A DNA stretch of 64,000 nt from Ochromonas danica (Eukaryota; Sar; Chrysophyceae; Chromulinales; Chromulinaceae): positions 1-64,000 of the forward strand of contig VKHL01000070.1 of the NCBI GenBank assembly GCA_015146655.1. Direction: 5' to 3'. The notes under the pieces are model-generated. The model saw only the letters and a list, made by a program, of their open reading frames with translations. It did not search any database and was not told the DNA's origin. The translations under genes and the position numbers were made by a program. Positions 39,239-51,669 of the stretch are shown here, one piece after another. The number at the start of each line of letters is the position of its first letter. The first letter of the stretch is position 1.

Positions 39239-39953
39239 ATGGCAGACGTCAACGACTACGACTTCTCTGGAACTGATGCTGGTGCTTCTCATGTCTTCAA
39301 TGACGAAGCTGGTCAGGTCCGTGTTGGCGGGTAAGTAAAACAAACTCTCCTCCCTCTCAGCCTGTCCAACCCCTTCGCCCCTACCATCCCCTCCAATCCC
39401 TACTATTTCCTACTCCTCTATCTTGCTATTATTTTAAAGATGATGACTGGATAGCTCTCCTATCCTATCGCCTTCTATCTTCCTCATGAATTTTGACTGC
39501 ATTTCGACTGAATTTTACTTATTTTGCGTTTCCGTGTTTTTCTTGTCCTTTAGTCACATCGTGATCAAGGATCATCCTTGCAAGGTCTCTGCCGTCTCCA
39601 CTTCCAAGACTGGCAAGCACGGTCACGCCAAGTGCAACTTCACTGCCATTGATATCTTCACTGGCAAGAAGTATGAGGATATCGTGCCTTCCACCCACAC
39701 TGTCCACGTGCCTTTCGTCGTGCGCAAGGAATATACCTTGGTCGACATCACCACTGATGGCTTCGTCTCTCTCATGGACGAGGCTGGTGAGGTGCGTGAG
39801 GATGTTAGACTCCCTGAGTATCCTGAGAACTTCGCTCGTGAGATCCAGGCTGCCTTCGAGACTGGCAAGAGCCACACCGTGACTCTTCTCTCTGCCATGG
39901 GCCATGATCAGATCGTGGCTATCAAGGAGGATCAGGAGGAAAAGAGCAAGTAA
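39239..39953 (+). CDS. EIF5A: Translation factor eIF5A
   Basis: Two exons: 39239-39330 and 39554-39953; 163 aa, the usual length. eIF5A rescues stalled ribosomes and promotes termination after hypusination. The hypusine loop STSKTGKHGHAK is intact, with the modified lysine at K52. The rest of the KOW-like and OB domains (HIVIKDHPCKV, AIDIFTGKKYEDIVPSTH, DGFVSLMDEAGEVREDVRLP) is fully conserved. The intron splits the Gly codon before HIVIKD (phase 2). The base composition of the codons is GC-shifted as in eS10, consistent with high expression. A deoxyhypusine synthase gene is not in the window. Confidence 0.97.
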
Positions 39954-40447
39954 ATTCCATCGTCATTGTCTTCTTTCATAAGAACTTTGGCGTTGTCTTG
40001 ACAGCAGCAGCAAACCATTTTATTGTAGATTTCTTGTTTGCCAATCTTCATGAATATGTTTGCTTATGTTGGACTGACAACAGATAGATGAAAGGCTTTT
40101 GCTCACAAAGGTCTTTCTATCTCCAACACCTGTGATTAAAATAGCCTTTGCCCAGTATGAACAACTTCCTCTTACTGAATGACCCAACCCAACCCCCTTC
40201 TATCTACCTTTCTCACACCATCAATAGCAAGATTCAGAAGAGTGAGAGGCAGCGTTAGATAAGATCAATTTACAGAGAAGAAGAAGCTGCTGCCTACTCG
40301 TCTACTCACTCACTACAGTAGCTCACTTGTTGCTATACACACGGACTTCATGTCTGCCTGACCTGTCTTCTCCTACCCCTCACTATCACTAATAGACCAT
40401 CCTTATCAATCAGAGAGGGGGAGGAGAAGGAGGAGGAGGGTGGGTGA
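39954..40447. other. Convergent intergenic region
   Basis: 3' ends of eIF5A (+) and LC8 (-). It contains a GGAGGAGAAGGAGGAGG stretch at about 40417-40440 and nothing I can call a gene. Confidence 0.5.
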
Positions 40448-40924
40448 CTACTCGAGGGATTTGAAGATCAACCCGTGCAGCTGGTCGACTTGTAGGAAGA
40501 GCACATACTTGGTATCGTGAGTGATGGAGCAGCCGAAGTTCCTGCCTATCACACAATGCCAGGTACCTGACAGATGCTCATCACACTTCTTCTTCACAAA
40601 GGTAGCCACATCCTAATAACAATAATAATATCGTAAATACTCTATTAATTCAAGTCTGAGGGGAAGAATAGCAGCAGCAGCAGCAGCAGGAGGAGGAGGA
40701 GGTGGATAGTGTATGACCTTCTCTATGGTAGACTTGTCCAGTGCTTCATTGAGGTAGGAGATGATAGAAGTGGTGGTCTCCTCTGACAAGGTAGAGCGAT
40801 GAATCTTCACCTATTAACAGAGAGAGATATATGATCTATTAGGAGGGGGAGAGAGTCTAGGAAGATCCAGGAATACCTTGCGATTTGATGTCTTGGCAGT
40901 TGTTGTTGCTGTAGCGTCAGCCAT
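40448..40924 (-). CDS. Dynein light chain LC8-type
   Basis: Minus strand, three exons: 40924-40877, 40810-40718, 40612-40448; 101 aa. LC8 is a small dimeric hub found in cytoplasmic and axonemal dyneins and many other complexes. The family signature WHCVIGRNFGCSITHDTKY is present, followed by YVLFLQVDQLHGLIFKSLE. The helical half (SEETTTSIISYLNEALDKST) also fits. The first exon encodes a poorly conserved Ala/Thr-rich N-terminus of 16 residues. All junctions are phase 0. The sequence deviates from canonical LC8 (FKSG instead ends FKSLE), so it may be an axonemal LC8 paralogue. Intron 2 holds a GCA/GGA run. Confidence 0.92.
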
Positions 40925-41405
40925 GATATCAATCTAAAACTATTTATTTATTTCAATCTGATAGACAAACAGAGCATGATGGCGGTTATCACTGCACCAG
41001 GGTTTAAGGAAATACACAATTTATCCATGGAAAGCAGTCCGGCACTTCCATGGAATGGCCTTGCAGGTGAAAGATACCGGAAAGTGAAAAAACGAGGTTT
41101 TAAAGATGTTTATGAGATAACTTCTCCCTCTCTCTCTCGCTCATGTCAGTGACAGTGACAGTGACAGTGACAGTGGACAGTCAAAGTGACAGTGACATAG
41201 TGAGAGTGACAGAGTGAGTGAGTGAGTGAGTCATTATCTATCATCATCAACCTGCAGGACTATTCATCTACTATATACTATTAGCTCTCTATTGCTGGCT
41301 AGAAGAAGAAGAAGAAGGTCCTTTCTAATTGATCTCTTTATTAATTGACGACATATTGTTATTATTATTGATATTATTGATATTATTGTATTATTAGCTA
41401 TTATT
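40925..41405. repeat. Divergent spacer with CAGTGA repeat
   Basis: Between LC8 (-) and NAD kinase (+). A CAGTGA hexamer repeat with GAGT units spans about 41145-41233, followed by a TATTGATATTAT repeat near 41357-41390. The promoters of both genes must lie here. Confidence 0.7.
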
Positions 41406-43564
41406 ATGATGTGGTGGTGGCCTCTCTGCCTCTTACTAGTCTTAGTCCCTTGCCACCAACCCTTCCTTTTGCACCCCTTAGGTAGTGGTGGTAGTGGTAG
41501 TAGTAGTGGGTGGAGGTGTAGTAGTAGGAGGTGGTCCCCCTCTCCCATCACTACCTCCTGCTGGCCATGGCCTTCTAGGACTCTGCTGCACATGCGTCAC
41601 TCATCCTTCCTACAAGGAGTGAATGGATCAGCTATCTTGGATGACAGCACCTCCTCCTCCTCCTCCACCTCCTCTTCTAATGGTAGTGGTAGCAGTAGTA
41701 GTGGTAGTCTAGGGGGAGGGGGTCACTTCCACTCCCACCCCTCTCCTCCTCCTACTGCTACTACCACCAACTCTATGAGTCAACAATCATCACCTAGTAC
41801 GTCAGATGTATACAATACAGCAGCAGCAGCAGCAGCAGGAGGAGGAGGAGGAGGAGGAGCAGAAGAAGAGGCTATCCCTTTCACACTGAAAGACCATATC
41901 TTCAGTCAAGCTACTCAGACACACTATTCTACTACTGACTTCTTCACTGGTACAGAGATTAGCTATAGTGGTCCTTCTTCTCCTAGTTTACTGATTCAAT
42001 GGCATTCTACCCCACAGAAGGTCTTCCTTCTCTCTAAAGAAGATCCTGATCTACTTCCTGTAGTATTAGAAGCATTACAATATCTTATTGATATTAAACA
42101 ATTAGAAGTCGTGGTAGAAGAAAAGCTATTAAAGCATCTAATTCATTATGATGACTTTATTCAATGGTTAGTTAACTCAAGGAAGAAGTCAGCACAGACC
42201 AATACACCTCCTGGTTTGAGGATTAGGAGAGAAGAAGGTAGTAGTGGTAGTGGTAGTAGTGGTGGACCAGGAGAGGTAGACTACCGTAGTGATGAAGAGG
42301 TGTTAAAAGAGGTAGGAGAGTTGAATATAGCAGGGAATCATCTTGTCTATAACTCAGCAGCAGATGTGGTAATTGATAGAGAGAGTGTAGCTAAAGTAAA
42401 TCAAATGTTAGTCAATCATCTGACTAATCATAGTCAACATGGATCAGTTCAACAAAAGCAACTCATTGAACACGCTAAGGGGGAGGATAAGGAGGAGGAG
42501 GAGGAGGGTAAGAGTAAGGTAGATGTAGATCTACAAGGTAAAGAAGGTTATGGTGAGTCAGCATATGATAATCTGTTTGGTACAGGATCAACAGATCAAC
42601 GTGAAGCTTTCTATGCTTCATTAGATATTGATAATGATGGTATGCAACGTGAAGATAATTCTGATTTAGTTGGTTCATTAGAAAGTGATGAAGAACCACC
42701 ATTAATCTCTATTAAAGATATACATCCTCGTATTTCAGTCTTTACAGAAGAGATGAGTGGATTAGATTTAATTCTAACATTTGGTGGAGATGGTCTATTA
42801 CTCTATGTGAATACATTATTTCAAACACGTGCTATTCCACCTGTTATGTGTTTTGATTTTGGTTCACTTGGGTTTCTTTCACCTTTCCAATATGCTAACT
42901 TTCAACAAGAAGTTGATGAAGTATTAAATGGTACTGCATTATTAACATTAAGAATGAGATTACAATGTACCATTTATCGATTTGATCAACCACGTGGTGT
43001 TTATCATGTATTAAATGAAGCTGTTATTGATCGTGGTCCTTCACCTTATCTTAGTGTTTTAGATCTCTCTTGTGATAGTCAATATTTGACTACTTTACAA
43101 GGTGATGGTGTCATCTTCTCTACTCCTACAGGCTCTACAGCATATTCATTAGCAGCAGGAGGATCGATTATCTATCCTGCTGTACCTGCTATCCTTCTCA
43201 CTCCAATATGTGCACATAGTCTATCTTTTAGACCTATGTTACTACCTGATAGTGCGGTGATGATGTGTGAGATTCCACGAGAATGTCGAGCAAGTGGATG
43301 GGTTTCATTTGATGGGAAATATCGTCAAGAACTTCATCGAGGGAATCGGTTAGAAGTGCGCTTGTCTCCTTTCCCCATGCCTACCATCAACAAGTAAGCC
43401 CCCTCCTTTCCCTCCCGTTGCTTCTTCTGATATTGATTGATGATGATGTTTTCCGTTTGTTTTCGTGCTTGTAAATGATCAGGAGGACGTTTACAGGGGA
43501 CTGGTTTGATGCACTACGAGCTAGCTTCATGTTTAATATGAGACCTCGCCAGAAGCCACGCTAA
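41406..43564 (+). CDS. NADK: NAD kinase with signal-peptide-like leader
   Basis: Two exons: 41406-43393 and 43483-43564; 689 aa, much longer than the 300-450 of many NAD kinases. The enzyme phosphorylates NAD to NADP. The catalytic domain is in the C-terminal 240 residues: LILTFGGDGLLLYVN (GGDG near residue 460), the LGFLSPF turn, LNEAVIDRG, then GDGVIFSTPTGSTAYSLAAG and a conserved SFDGK. The N-terminus has a hydrophobic leader (MMWWWPLCLLLVLVPCHQPF), so ER or plastid routing is possible. Residues 30-170 are Ser/Gly/Ala low complexity, and a long acidic middle region precedes the catalytic part. The 24 C-terminal residues, after the phase 2 intron, resemble NADK tails (RTFTGDWFDALRASF). Alternative ATG one codon downstream. 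Confidence 0.93.
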
Positions 43565-44108
43565 AGATAACTAACTTCCTAATAATATGTGGCCATGACG
43601 ACTAACTGGTTGATTGGCTGATTGGTTATTCTATGAAAGTTAATAGTTGGTAGTAGCAGTGGTCTCTCTGTTCTGTTTCATTCGAGTGTTGACTAGTCTA
43701 GGGCAAGTGATGTCAATGGAAATGGGTGTGGAGGAGGTGTGGAGGAGGTGTGGAAATAGTGTAGTACTGTATCTACTAGATTGCACATAATAATGATAAT
43801 GATGACAATGACATGGTTCTTCTTCTGTGCTATCTACTCTGTGTTTTACAAGTCTTTCTTCGCTGACCTCAACATTGTAGAATATTATCTGTTGAGTAAT
43901 GATGACAATTGCTTCATCAATGAAGATTGTTAAATATTAATCAATTAATGTGCTTGATTGGGGATTTCGTTTGAATGATTGATTATAAAAGAATCTCTGC
44001 CTTGCTTTATAGAACTCAATAGCTATGAACAAGGGGGAGAAGGAACATTGAATCATGAACAATGAAGTACCGACTATGTACATGGTGTGGTTAGAGATAG
44101 TAACATAA
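43565..44108. other. Convergent intergenic region
   Basis: 3' ends of NAD kinase (+) and the next minus-strand gene. It includes three GGAGGTGT-type units near 43729-43752. No coding sequence is seen. Confidence 0.5.
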
Positions 44109-45229
<1,121 letters not shown>

Positions 45230-45643
45230 TTAATTCTGAATTGTGTCGTCCAAGACTCTCTGGGATGTGAGAGAAAGTCTGTCTGCATGGCTGGCTGTGT
45301 GAAGTATTCAGTCCAGCTTCAGTTGGTGGCGAAGTGTGTGGGGTTAGTCCCTTGGGATTCTACTTCAACAACAAGAAGAAGAAGCATTGAGCATACGTAG
45401 CTCACTATTGAATAATTCAATACTATTTGATATTCTAATAGACTTCTGATTAATAATCAAGAAGTCAACCATCATCATTTCTAGATGGCAACAGGAAAGA
45501 GAAGCAGAGCTACTGTCCCCCAGCTTCTTTCTGGTAGATCAGTTAGTTGAAGTCTTCTCCTAAGCGAAGCAATCACCTTCCCTCTCTTTAGGATAGTAGT
45601 TATTTACATCTCTATTGCCTCCAATGACAATATTCTCAATCAT
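45230..45643. other. Intergenic region
   Basis: About 410 bp between the 5' end of the small helical gene and the 3' end of UROS, both on the minus strand. Nothing recognisable beyond an AAGAAGAAGAAG stretch near 45370. Confidence 0.5.
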
Positions 45644-46638
45644 TTACAAATCTGCTGCTGCTCGACGAACTGCATTAGCCCAGGCCTCCAGACCTTTCGA
45701 TCCTTCCTCTGGGCTCACCACACGGCGATATCCAGCTGCTTCAGCTGCACGCTGACTAGTGGGACCAATCACTACTACAGGGGTATCATAGTTGCTTCCT
45801 GCAGTGATTCCTAGCTTCTCAGCCCATATCTCCACAGTGGAAGGAGAGCCAAAAGTGACAATGTCCACCAGCTGTGCTTTGCTGACGTCACAGCTTGACC
45901 AAGAAGCAGCAACGGTAGTGTAAGTATCTAAGCGTGTTACCTAGTCATATATCCATTTCAAAAGCAGTGTTCTATATATTTCAATGCAGAGCCAATCCTC
46001 TCCCTCACCTGGAATCCTCGCTCTTCTAACCCACTTGCCAAAGTATCCGCAGCCAAAGCAGAAGATGGATATAACAGCCTCTTGCCTGTGAACAAGCAGG
46101 ACAGAAATATCATCAGAGGGGCTATTAGTTGGAGAAGCCAAGGTATCAGTCTCTTACCGATCTCCAATGGCAGCTCTTTGGCCAGCACCTTGCCCAGTGC
46201 CTCGGATGGCTCAAATACTGGCACGATGCCTTCCTTCTTCAAAGGCTGAGAAGTTCCTTTACCTACTGTAATCACTTTAACGGGTGGTCGACCATGTTGA
46301 TTCCACTCCTTTAGGAAGACTTTGACTGCCTGCGGGGAGGTCAAGATGACGGCGTCATGGGCCGCCAACTCGGGGCCAATCCTGGATGCTTCAGGTGTCG
46401 TTTCAAATGTCAGACATGGTAACTCTACACATTCGAATTCTGGTAGCAGAGCAGCAAGTTTGTCATTGGCTCCTGCCTCACGAGTGAGGGCCACTTTGAT
46501 CTTCTGTGCAAATAGTCGACTTGAAGGATGATAGTTTGTGCCCTTTCTACTTGAGGTGAGAAGACTTTTGAAGCCTGAGTTCACCTCTAGGAGAGCTAAA
46601 GTGACGAAGAAAAGGAAGAGAATTGAGTTCAACATCAT
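45644..46638 (-). CDS. UROS: Uroporphyrinogen-III synthase, predicted plastid
   Basis: Minus strand, three exons: 46638-46158, 46085-46009, 45940-45644; 284 aa. The enzyme cyclises hydroxymethylbilane to uroporphyrinogen III, the branch point for haem and chlorophyll. This low-identity family is recognised by its pattern: KVALTREAGANDKLAALLPE, VELPCLTFE, HDAVILTSPQAVKVFL, ITVGKGTSQPL, LLYPSSALAADTLASGLEERGF, RLDTYTT, IVTFGSPSTVEIW, VVVIGPTSQRAAEAAGY. The N-terminus has a signal peptide (ILFLFFVTLALLEVNSG) with Phe next and a Ser/Arg/Lys stretch, the bipartite plastid leader of red-lineage algae. Plastid location matches tetrapyrrole synthesis in photosynthetic ochrophytes. Splicing of exons 2 and 3 restores the FQ|VTRLDTY family join. 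A second ATG at 46635 is equally possible. Confidence 0.9.
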
Positions 46639-46868
46639 CCCTATTCAAGATCTATCCCTTCATCGAGATTCATCATCAAACAAGAGGGAAAGTCGAGATT
46701 GCATGAAAATAGTAAAACAAAGGTTATAACTCGTATACCATTGATGGGGGAATTGTGGCACTTAAACTCAAAATTTATGAAGTTTTACTCACACATTCTG
46801 GTTGGCCAGGGGCCAGTCCAAATTCCTGGAAGCTTTCATCACTTGTTGAGATCACTCGCCTAGTGAAG

Positions 46869-48347
46869 ATGAACGGATTCTATTGGCTGGTTCTATTATC
46901 TTTAAGTTATGTCTATGCTATTGACAACTTAAAAGAAGCAGAACAACATATTCGAGATCATTTAAAAAATTATGCTTCTGTGTCAACAAGTTCGATGTGT
47001 AGTGAGAATACTTGCTGCAGTATCTCCTCTACAGAATCATGTCCTATCTCTTCTATGACTAAAGATAGCAGTACTTTAGTCTTACCTGGTGGAGAGACTC
47101 GCTGTATCTTCAGTTATTCCACTCCTTTCGCATTTCAGGTATTTCGGAATCCTGTCGTCTTCGTATCTTTTCAGTATTTTTTTTTCTTGTCTTTCATCGT
47201 CACTTTCCTTTTTTTTCAGTTTGAAGTGAAGTTAACCTTCTCTGTCTCTCTGTCTCATGTGTCATTCATGTTGTCTTAGGTCATTCCTGGTGATACTGAC
47301 AAGCTCTTGTTCTACTTCCAAGGAGGTGGAGCTTGTTGGGATGAATACAGTACCAAAGCTGGTCTCTGTACCACAGATGTTGCTCCACAATCTCCTGTGG
47401 GTGTCTTTGATCGTAGCAATAGCGAGAACCGCTTCAAAGACTTTACTATTGTCCATGTGATCTATTGCTCTGGAGACGTTCATGGTGGTAATACTATTCG
47501 CTCTTACAATGATGCCCAGGGTGTTCCAGTGCAACAGAAGGGATTAGCCAATGCTCAGTCTGCCTTGGATTGGGTGAATCAGGAAGTGAAGGCTGGCCAC
47601 TTGGCCTCTACATTCTCTGACGTGGTGGTCATGGGCTGCTCTGCTGGATCCATTGGTGCGCAGCTCTGGGCACAGCAGGTCTTGAACTCGCTCTCTTATA
47701 CCCGCGCCGCTGTTGTACCTGATTCCTATGCCGGAGTCTTCCCTCCTGGCTCAGAAGGACCCCTCATTTATGACTTTGGCCTCTGCACTGCTTCCTTCTT
47801 GTCTGATGACTTACGAGCAAAATGTCTCAATCAAACGTTGGAAGTGACGGATGTGAATTTGGCCTCACAGTCTGCATTAAAGGCCATTCCTTTTGTCTTC
47901 TTGCAGTCTAAAGTGGATATAGTCCAGCAATCATTCTATATCTCTGTAGGTGTGACAATGAACAGCTCTTCGAAAACAATCACACCAACGGAATTTTATA
48001 ATGATGTCAATACCATCTTTGGTGGATACAATGCCGCATCGAAGAACTTCCTCACCTATCTGATCGATGGAGATCATCATTGCTTCACTGACCAGGCTAT
48101 CTATTACACAACTGATCCAATCTCTGATGTAGACAATGGAAAACAATCAAGCTCTGCTCTCTTGACTGACTATGTTGATAACCTACCCTTACAGGAAAAT
48201 CAGTCCCTGGACACTGTCTGCGATGGCAGTGTCAAGGTTTTCTCTGACAGCTTTGGTAGCAATGGAAAGAAGTCATTGAGAGCTGGTGCTGATAATACCT
48301 ACTGCTCTTCTCAGCTTGTGCCGAAAACCTTCACGGAGCATTACTAA
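46869..48347 (+). CDS. Secreted pectinacetylesterase-family hydrolase
   Basis: Two exons: 46869-47138 and 47280-48347; 445 aa. The start at 46869 opens a signal peptide (MNGFYWLVLLSLSYVYA). The family landmarks are LLFYFQGGGACWDE, the IYCSGDVHGGN loop, and the nucleophile elbow VVMGCSAGSIGAQ (S211). DGDHHC is the likely catalytic His, and many Cys suggest a disulphide-bonded secreted protein. The N-terminal 70 residues are Cys/Ser-rich. The YCSGDVHGGN variant differs from the YCDG form of the Notum-like gene at 16412-18832, so the two are distant paralogues rather than a recent duplication. The likely action is deacylation of a wall or extracellular polysaccharide; the substrate cannot be told. 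Confidence 0.9.
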
Positions 48348-49298
48348 ATTGTCAAGTTAACTTCTTTATCACGTGTTCTTCCTTCTATTCCCATACAATG
48401 CGTTATAGTTCTGTACCCTCTATCTCTATGCGGTTATCGAGGTGTATTGATCACAATGTCAGGAGCTAGTCGGTCGCGCAGAGGGTGAATTTCCCATCCA
48501 ACTACTTTCTTCTTGCCATTGTTGCCGTGACAAGTGTAGGCATTACTACTGTATTGCCCCCTTTCCCTTGAGTATTGTATTGTCGTTTGACATTAGTCAA
48601 CAATGACGAAGGTATTATCAACTGTCGTGATGATGCTTAATGGTGGTGTAAAGACTAAAACAAAGATACATTTGCTTAAGTAGTATCTGTAATATAGTTA
48701 ATATCACAACCCCTGCTTTAGGGCATTCATGAGGCTAGCAATCTAATTATTTCACTCTGAACACAAAGCAAATACCATCACTAGTCTACTCAGAATAGCC
48801 TCAACGCTACGAGTAACATCTAAAAAACCAATATGACAGGCTAATAAAACTATTGTATTGCCATGAAGAAGAGCAAGGTCGAGAAGGGAAGGACAAAGGA
48901 ACTATCCCTCTCTGACTATCCCTCCCTGTTCATAGACTCACCTTCTTCTCTTGATCTACAGTAATCATTGAAATTTGAAAGAAACGCTACAAAACCATGT
49001 AATTAGAACACATAGGACTAGTCTTAACAATGAGGACTTTCGTGGCATGTGGAATGATTCCATCATACCATAGTCCTGGATTTCTCCATGCTGATGGCCG
49101 GTTAGAGAAGTCGTCATCGTCTTTTCTCTTTTTCAATAGATGAGGTATAGAAGAAGTTTTCAGAAGATCATCGAAAGAGAGAGAGAGAGAGAGGTAGAAG
49201 AACATTATCAATATATGTAACTAAATGGTGTCCGTCAAGAAACGAAACATCACCATATTATACTTGTATTATTAAATCAAAAATGAAGATATATCGAA
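48348..49298. other. Intergenic region, convergent gene ends
   Basis: About 950 bp between two convergent genes. It has AT-rich sequence, a GA run at about 49180-49192 and no supported gene. A 74-codon open frame at 48987-49211 on the minus strand lacks a recognisable domain or splice partners. Confidence 0.5.
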
Positions 49299-51434
49299 TC
49301 ATATTGATGGTAAGAAGTGCGAAGAAGGAGAATTAGTAGTAGTAGTGGTAGTAGTTTGACTTTCCCCACTCAGTTGTCTGCGATGTTGTTGTTGTTGTTG
49401 TTGTTGTTGCAGTAGTAGTGGGTGTGTGGGGTGAGTCAAAGGAGGTGTTGTTACTGTTGCATGATTCGTGCTATTAATAATTGGGGTGTTGTGGTTAGAG
49501 TAGATAAGAGGTCGATGAGATTGCTGAGGTTGAATTGGAGTCAAAGGTGGTGAATTCATACGTGCAAAACTTCTTCTTGTCTGCCTGCCATGAGCAACAC
49601 TCCCACCACCACTAATACTAATACTAATACTCTTCTCTTTATTACCTTCATAATGATCATCAATCAACTCAATGGGAGGGATGGAAGAGCTAGAGAGAGG
49701 TGGAGGTAGTTGTCTCTTACTAGAAGGTGTGGATTCTTCTTCTTCACTGACATCACTGACTACTTCACTAGTAGAATCTACTGCACCCATAGAAGAGTAA
49801 ATAGATCCTTGCTGACCTTCTTCTGTCTTCTCTATCATCCCATTATCATCTAAACGCTCATCATCATCATCATCATCACCACTGCCTCCTCCTCCTCCTC
49901 CACCACCACCTATACTACCTCCTTCAGGGACTAGCTTTTGCTTGTAAATGCTATCCATATCATCCTCAGCAAAGCTATTGACAGCATAGTTACTACTACC
50001 TCGTTCATGACTATCATCAAAATACCGTGAAGGAGAGATCTCATCAGATGTTACTTTTTGTGAAGAAAGACTTCCTCCTGACAGGTAGATAGTCTTACTA
50101 GAAGAGCCTCGAGCACTGCGATGTCTGTCTAGACGTCGTTCAGGAGTATGAGGAGTGAGTGGTCCTGTCTTACTATCTGATGCATCTGATAGCACCATGC
50201 CACCATGATAGACAGGACTGGTAATACTCTCCTTGTCCATATCAAAGTTATGACTTCCACTTCCACTTCCTCCTCCTCCTCGGAAAAGATGAGGTTTGGC
50301 TTCTGCTGTCATCATGAAGTCATCACTTCCCCCACCACTCATCACTGGATTTAATGTTGTACGAGGTTGAATATGAAGAGGGGCAAGAGAAACAGCCCTA
50401 GGAGAGAGAAGAGAGCGTCTGTTCAAGAGTCCTTGACCACCAGGCAGTGGCTGTGGATAATAGGAGGAAGACGACTCCACCTCCTTGGCAGCTGTTGTGC
50501 TGCTGGTGGGTGGTAAGTGTACGTGGAGGAAGTGGTTGGTGGGATGGTCACTACTTGAGCTATGACTGGCCATAGTGCCAAGTGATGGCATAGTGCTATG
50601 ATAGCTCTTGCTTTCACTTGGACCATGAGCTTTACCTGGTGAAAGAAAGATATGTCCCCCACCATTGCTTCGTCCCAAGCTGTCATCAAATGAATCCATC
50701 CCATCGCTCTGCTTGGCATAGCCGCCACCATTACCACCAATACCACCTCCTCCTGAGCTGGTTGGACTGAGGTGTGACTGCGTGCCATGATGTCGTTGAT
50801 GCACAGGGAAGTGTGGTAGTAGACCATTGTCTTGTTGTGGGGTGGTGGTGGCCTTGCTGTCCTCCCCTAAGCTAGAAGACAAAGCCTGTGGATACCTACC
50901 AGATTTGCGTCTGTTGACAACAGGAAGGTCATTAGGTCTGCTGCACAGCAGGTCAGAGGTAGTGCTGGTATTGAGGCTGCGTGGCTCATCGCCTGACGGG
51001 AGGCGATCATCCACTGCTGGCTGGAGGGAAATCCTCCACCCTGGCACACTTCCTCCTCCTCCTCCTCCTTCCTGCTCACCATAAGAAGTCCCACTAGCAG
51101 AAGGTGAGGCGTAGGTCATCTGCAGACGAGCCAGCAGGTAGTCCTTGGCCAGTCGAAGTACCACTTCTTCCTGCACCTCCCCGCAATCCACCACCTTGCT
51201 CTCTAATAGCTGCGCTTCCTGCTCTGCTAGAGTAGCTTTCTCCACTAATTCATGGTCTAACTTTGATCGAAGACGTGGGTAATCTACATAGAGTCGCTCT
51301 TCATCGGAGGGACTGGCTGGATCGCTGGCGATGATTTCAAAAAGATGAAAAGAGGGATGAAAGACAATGACAATCTCAAGGTTGGTCTTCGTCTTCCAGA
51401 AGTTCTTTGAGCCTGTAAAGATGATTTCTGCCAT
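49299..51434 (-). CDS. Unrecognised protein with conserved-looking N-terminus and disordered body
   Basis: Single exon, 711 aa. Residues 1-110 look like a folded domain: MAEIIFTGSKNFWKTKTNLE, IVIVFHPSFHLFEIIA, then long helices (LRSKLDHELVEKATLAEQEA, EVVLRLAKDYLLARLQ). The remaining 600 residues are Ser/Gly/His/Pro/Thr low complexity with a poly-Gly run, an acidic DDDDDDE stretch, and a poly-Gln run coded by GTT/CAA repeats near 49387-49410. The family cannot be named from sight. The strand, an open frame of this length and a plausible folded head support a real gene. The start at 51434 opens the folded head. Confidence 0.65.
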   Translation of the reverse strand: MAEIIFTGSKNFWKTKTNLEIVIVFHPSFHLFEIIASDPASPSDEERLYVDYPRLRSKLDHELVEKATLAEQEAQLLESKVVDCGEVQEEVVLRLAKDYLLARLQMTYASPSASGTSYGEQEGGGGGGSVPGWRISLQPAVDDRLPSGDEPRSLNTSTTSDLLCSRPNDLPVVNRRKSGRYPQALSSSLGEDSKATTTPQQDNGLLPHFPVHQRHHGTQSHLSPTSSGGGGIGGNGGGYAKQSDGMDSFDDSLGRSNGGGHIFLSPGKAHGPSESKSYHSTMPSLGTMASHSSSSDHPTNHFLHVHLPPTSSTTAAKEVESSSSYYPQPLPGGQGLLNRRSLLSPRAVSLAPLHIQPRTTLNPVMSGGGSDDFMMTAEAKPHLFRGGGGSGSGSHNFDMDKESITSPVYHGGMVLSDASDSKTGPLTPHTPERRLDRHRSARGSSSKTIYLSGGSLSSQKVTSDEISPSRYFDDSHERGSSNYAVNSFAEDDMDSIYKQKLVPEGGSIGGGGGGGGGSGDDDDDDERLDDNGMIEKTEEGQQGSIYSSMGAVDSTSEVVSDVSEEEESTPSSKRQLPPPLSSSSIPPIELIDDHYEGNKEKSISISISGGGSVAHGRQTRRSFARMNSPPLTPIQPQQSHRPLIYSNHNTPIINSTNHATVTTPPLTHPTHPLLLQQQQQQQQHRRQLSGESQTTTTTTTNSPSSHFLPSI

Positions 51435-51669
51435 AGTTTACCCGGCTCATTAATCAATACTGCTATATAATCTCGTTCAGTGTGCCGATGTGCAAGTGAA
51501 CGGGGCCAGCGGCAACAAAGAAACTGTTTCTGACAATGTAACGGCCAATGAAAAAGTCTAGTTTAATCAAAACCGACCTTTTGATCTGCTTCCCCACGCA
51601 AAAGCATTATAATGCTACAGTCAATCCATCGAGAAGACGCGTGGAAAGAAGAAAACACTTACAAATAGA

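Noticed and set aside
38950-39276. Two overlapping open frames upstream of eIF5A
   Set aside because: GC-rich DNA has few stops; neither frame has a recognisable domain, and one runs into the real eIF5A start.
48987-49211. 74-codon minus-strand open frame
   Set aside because: No domain, no splice partners found, and it lies between convergent genes.
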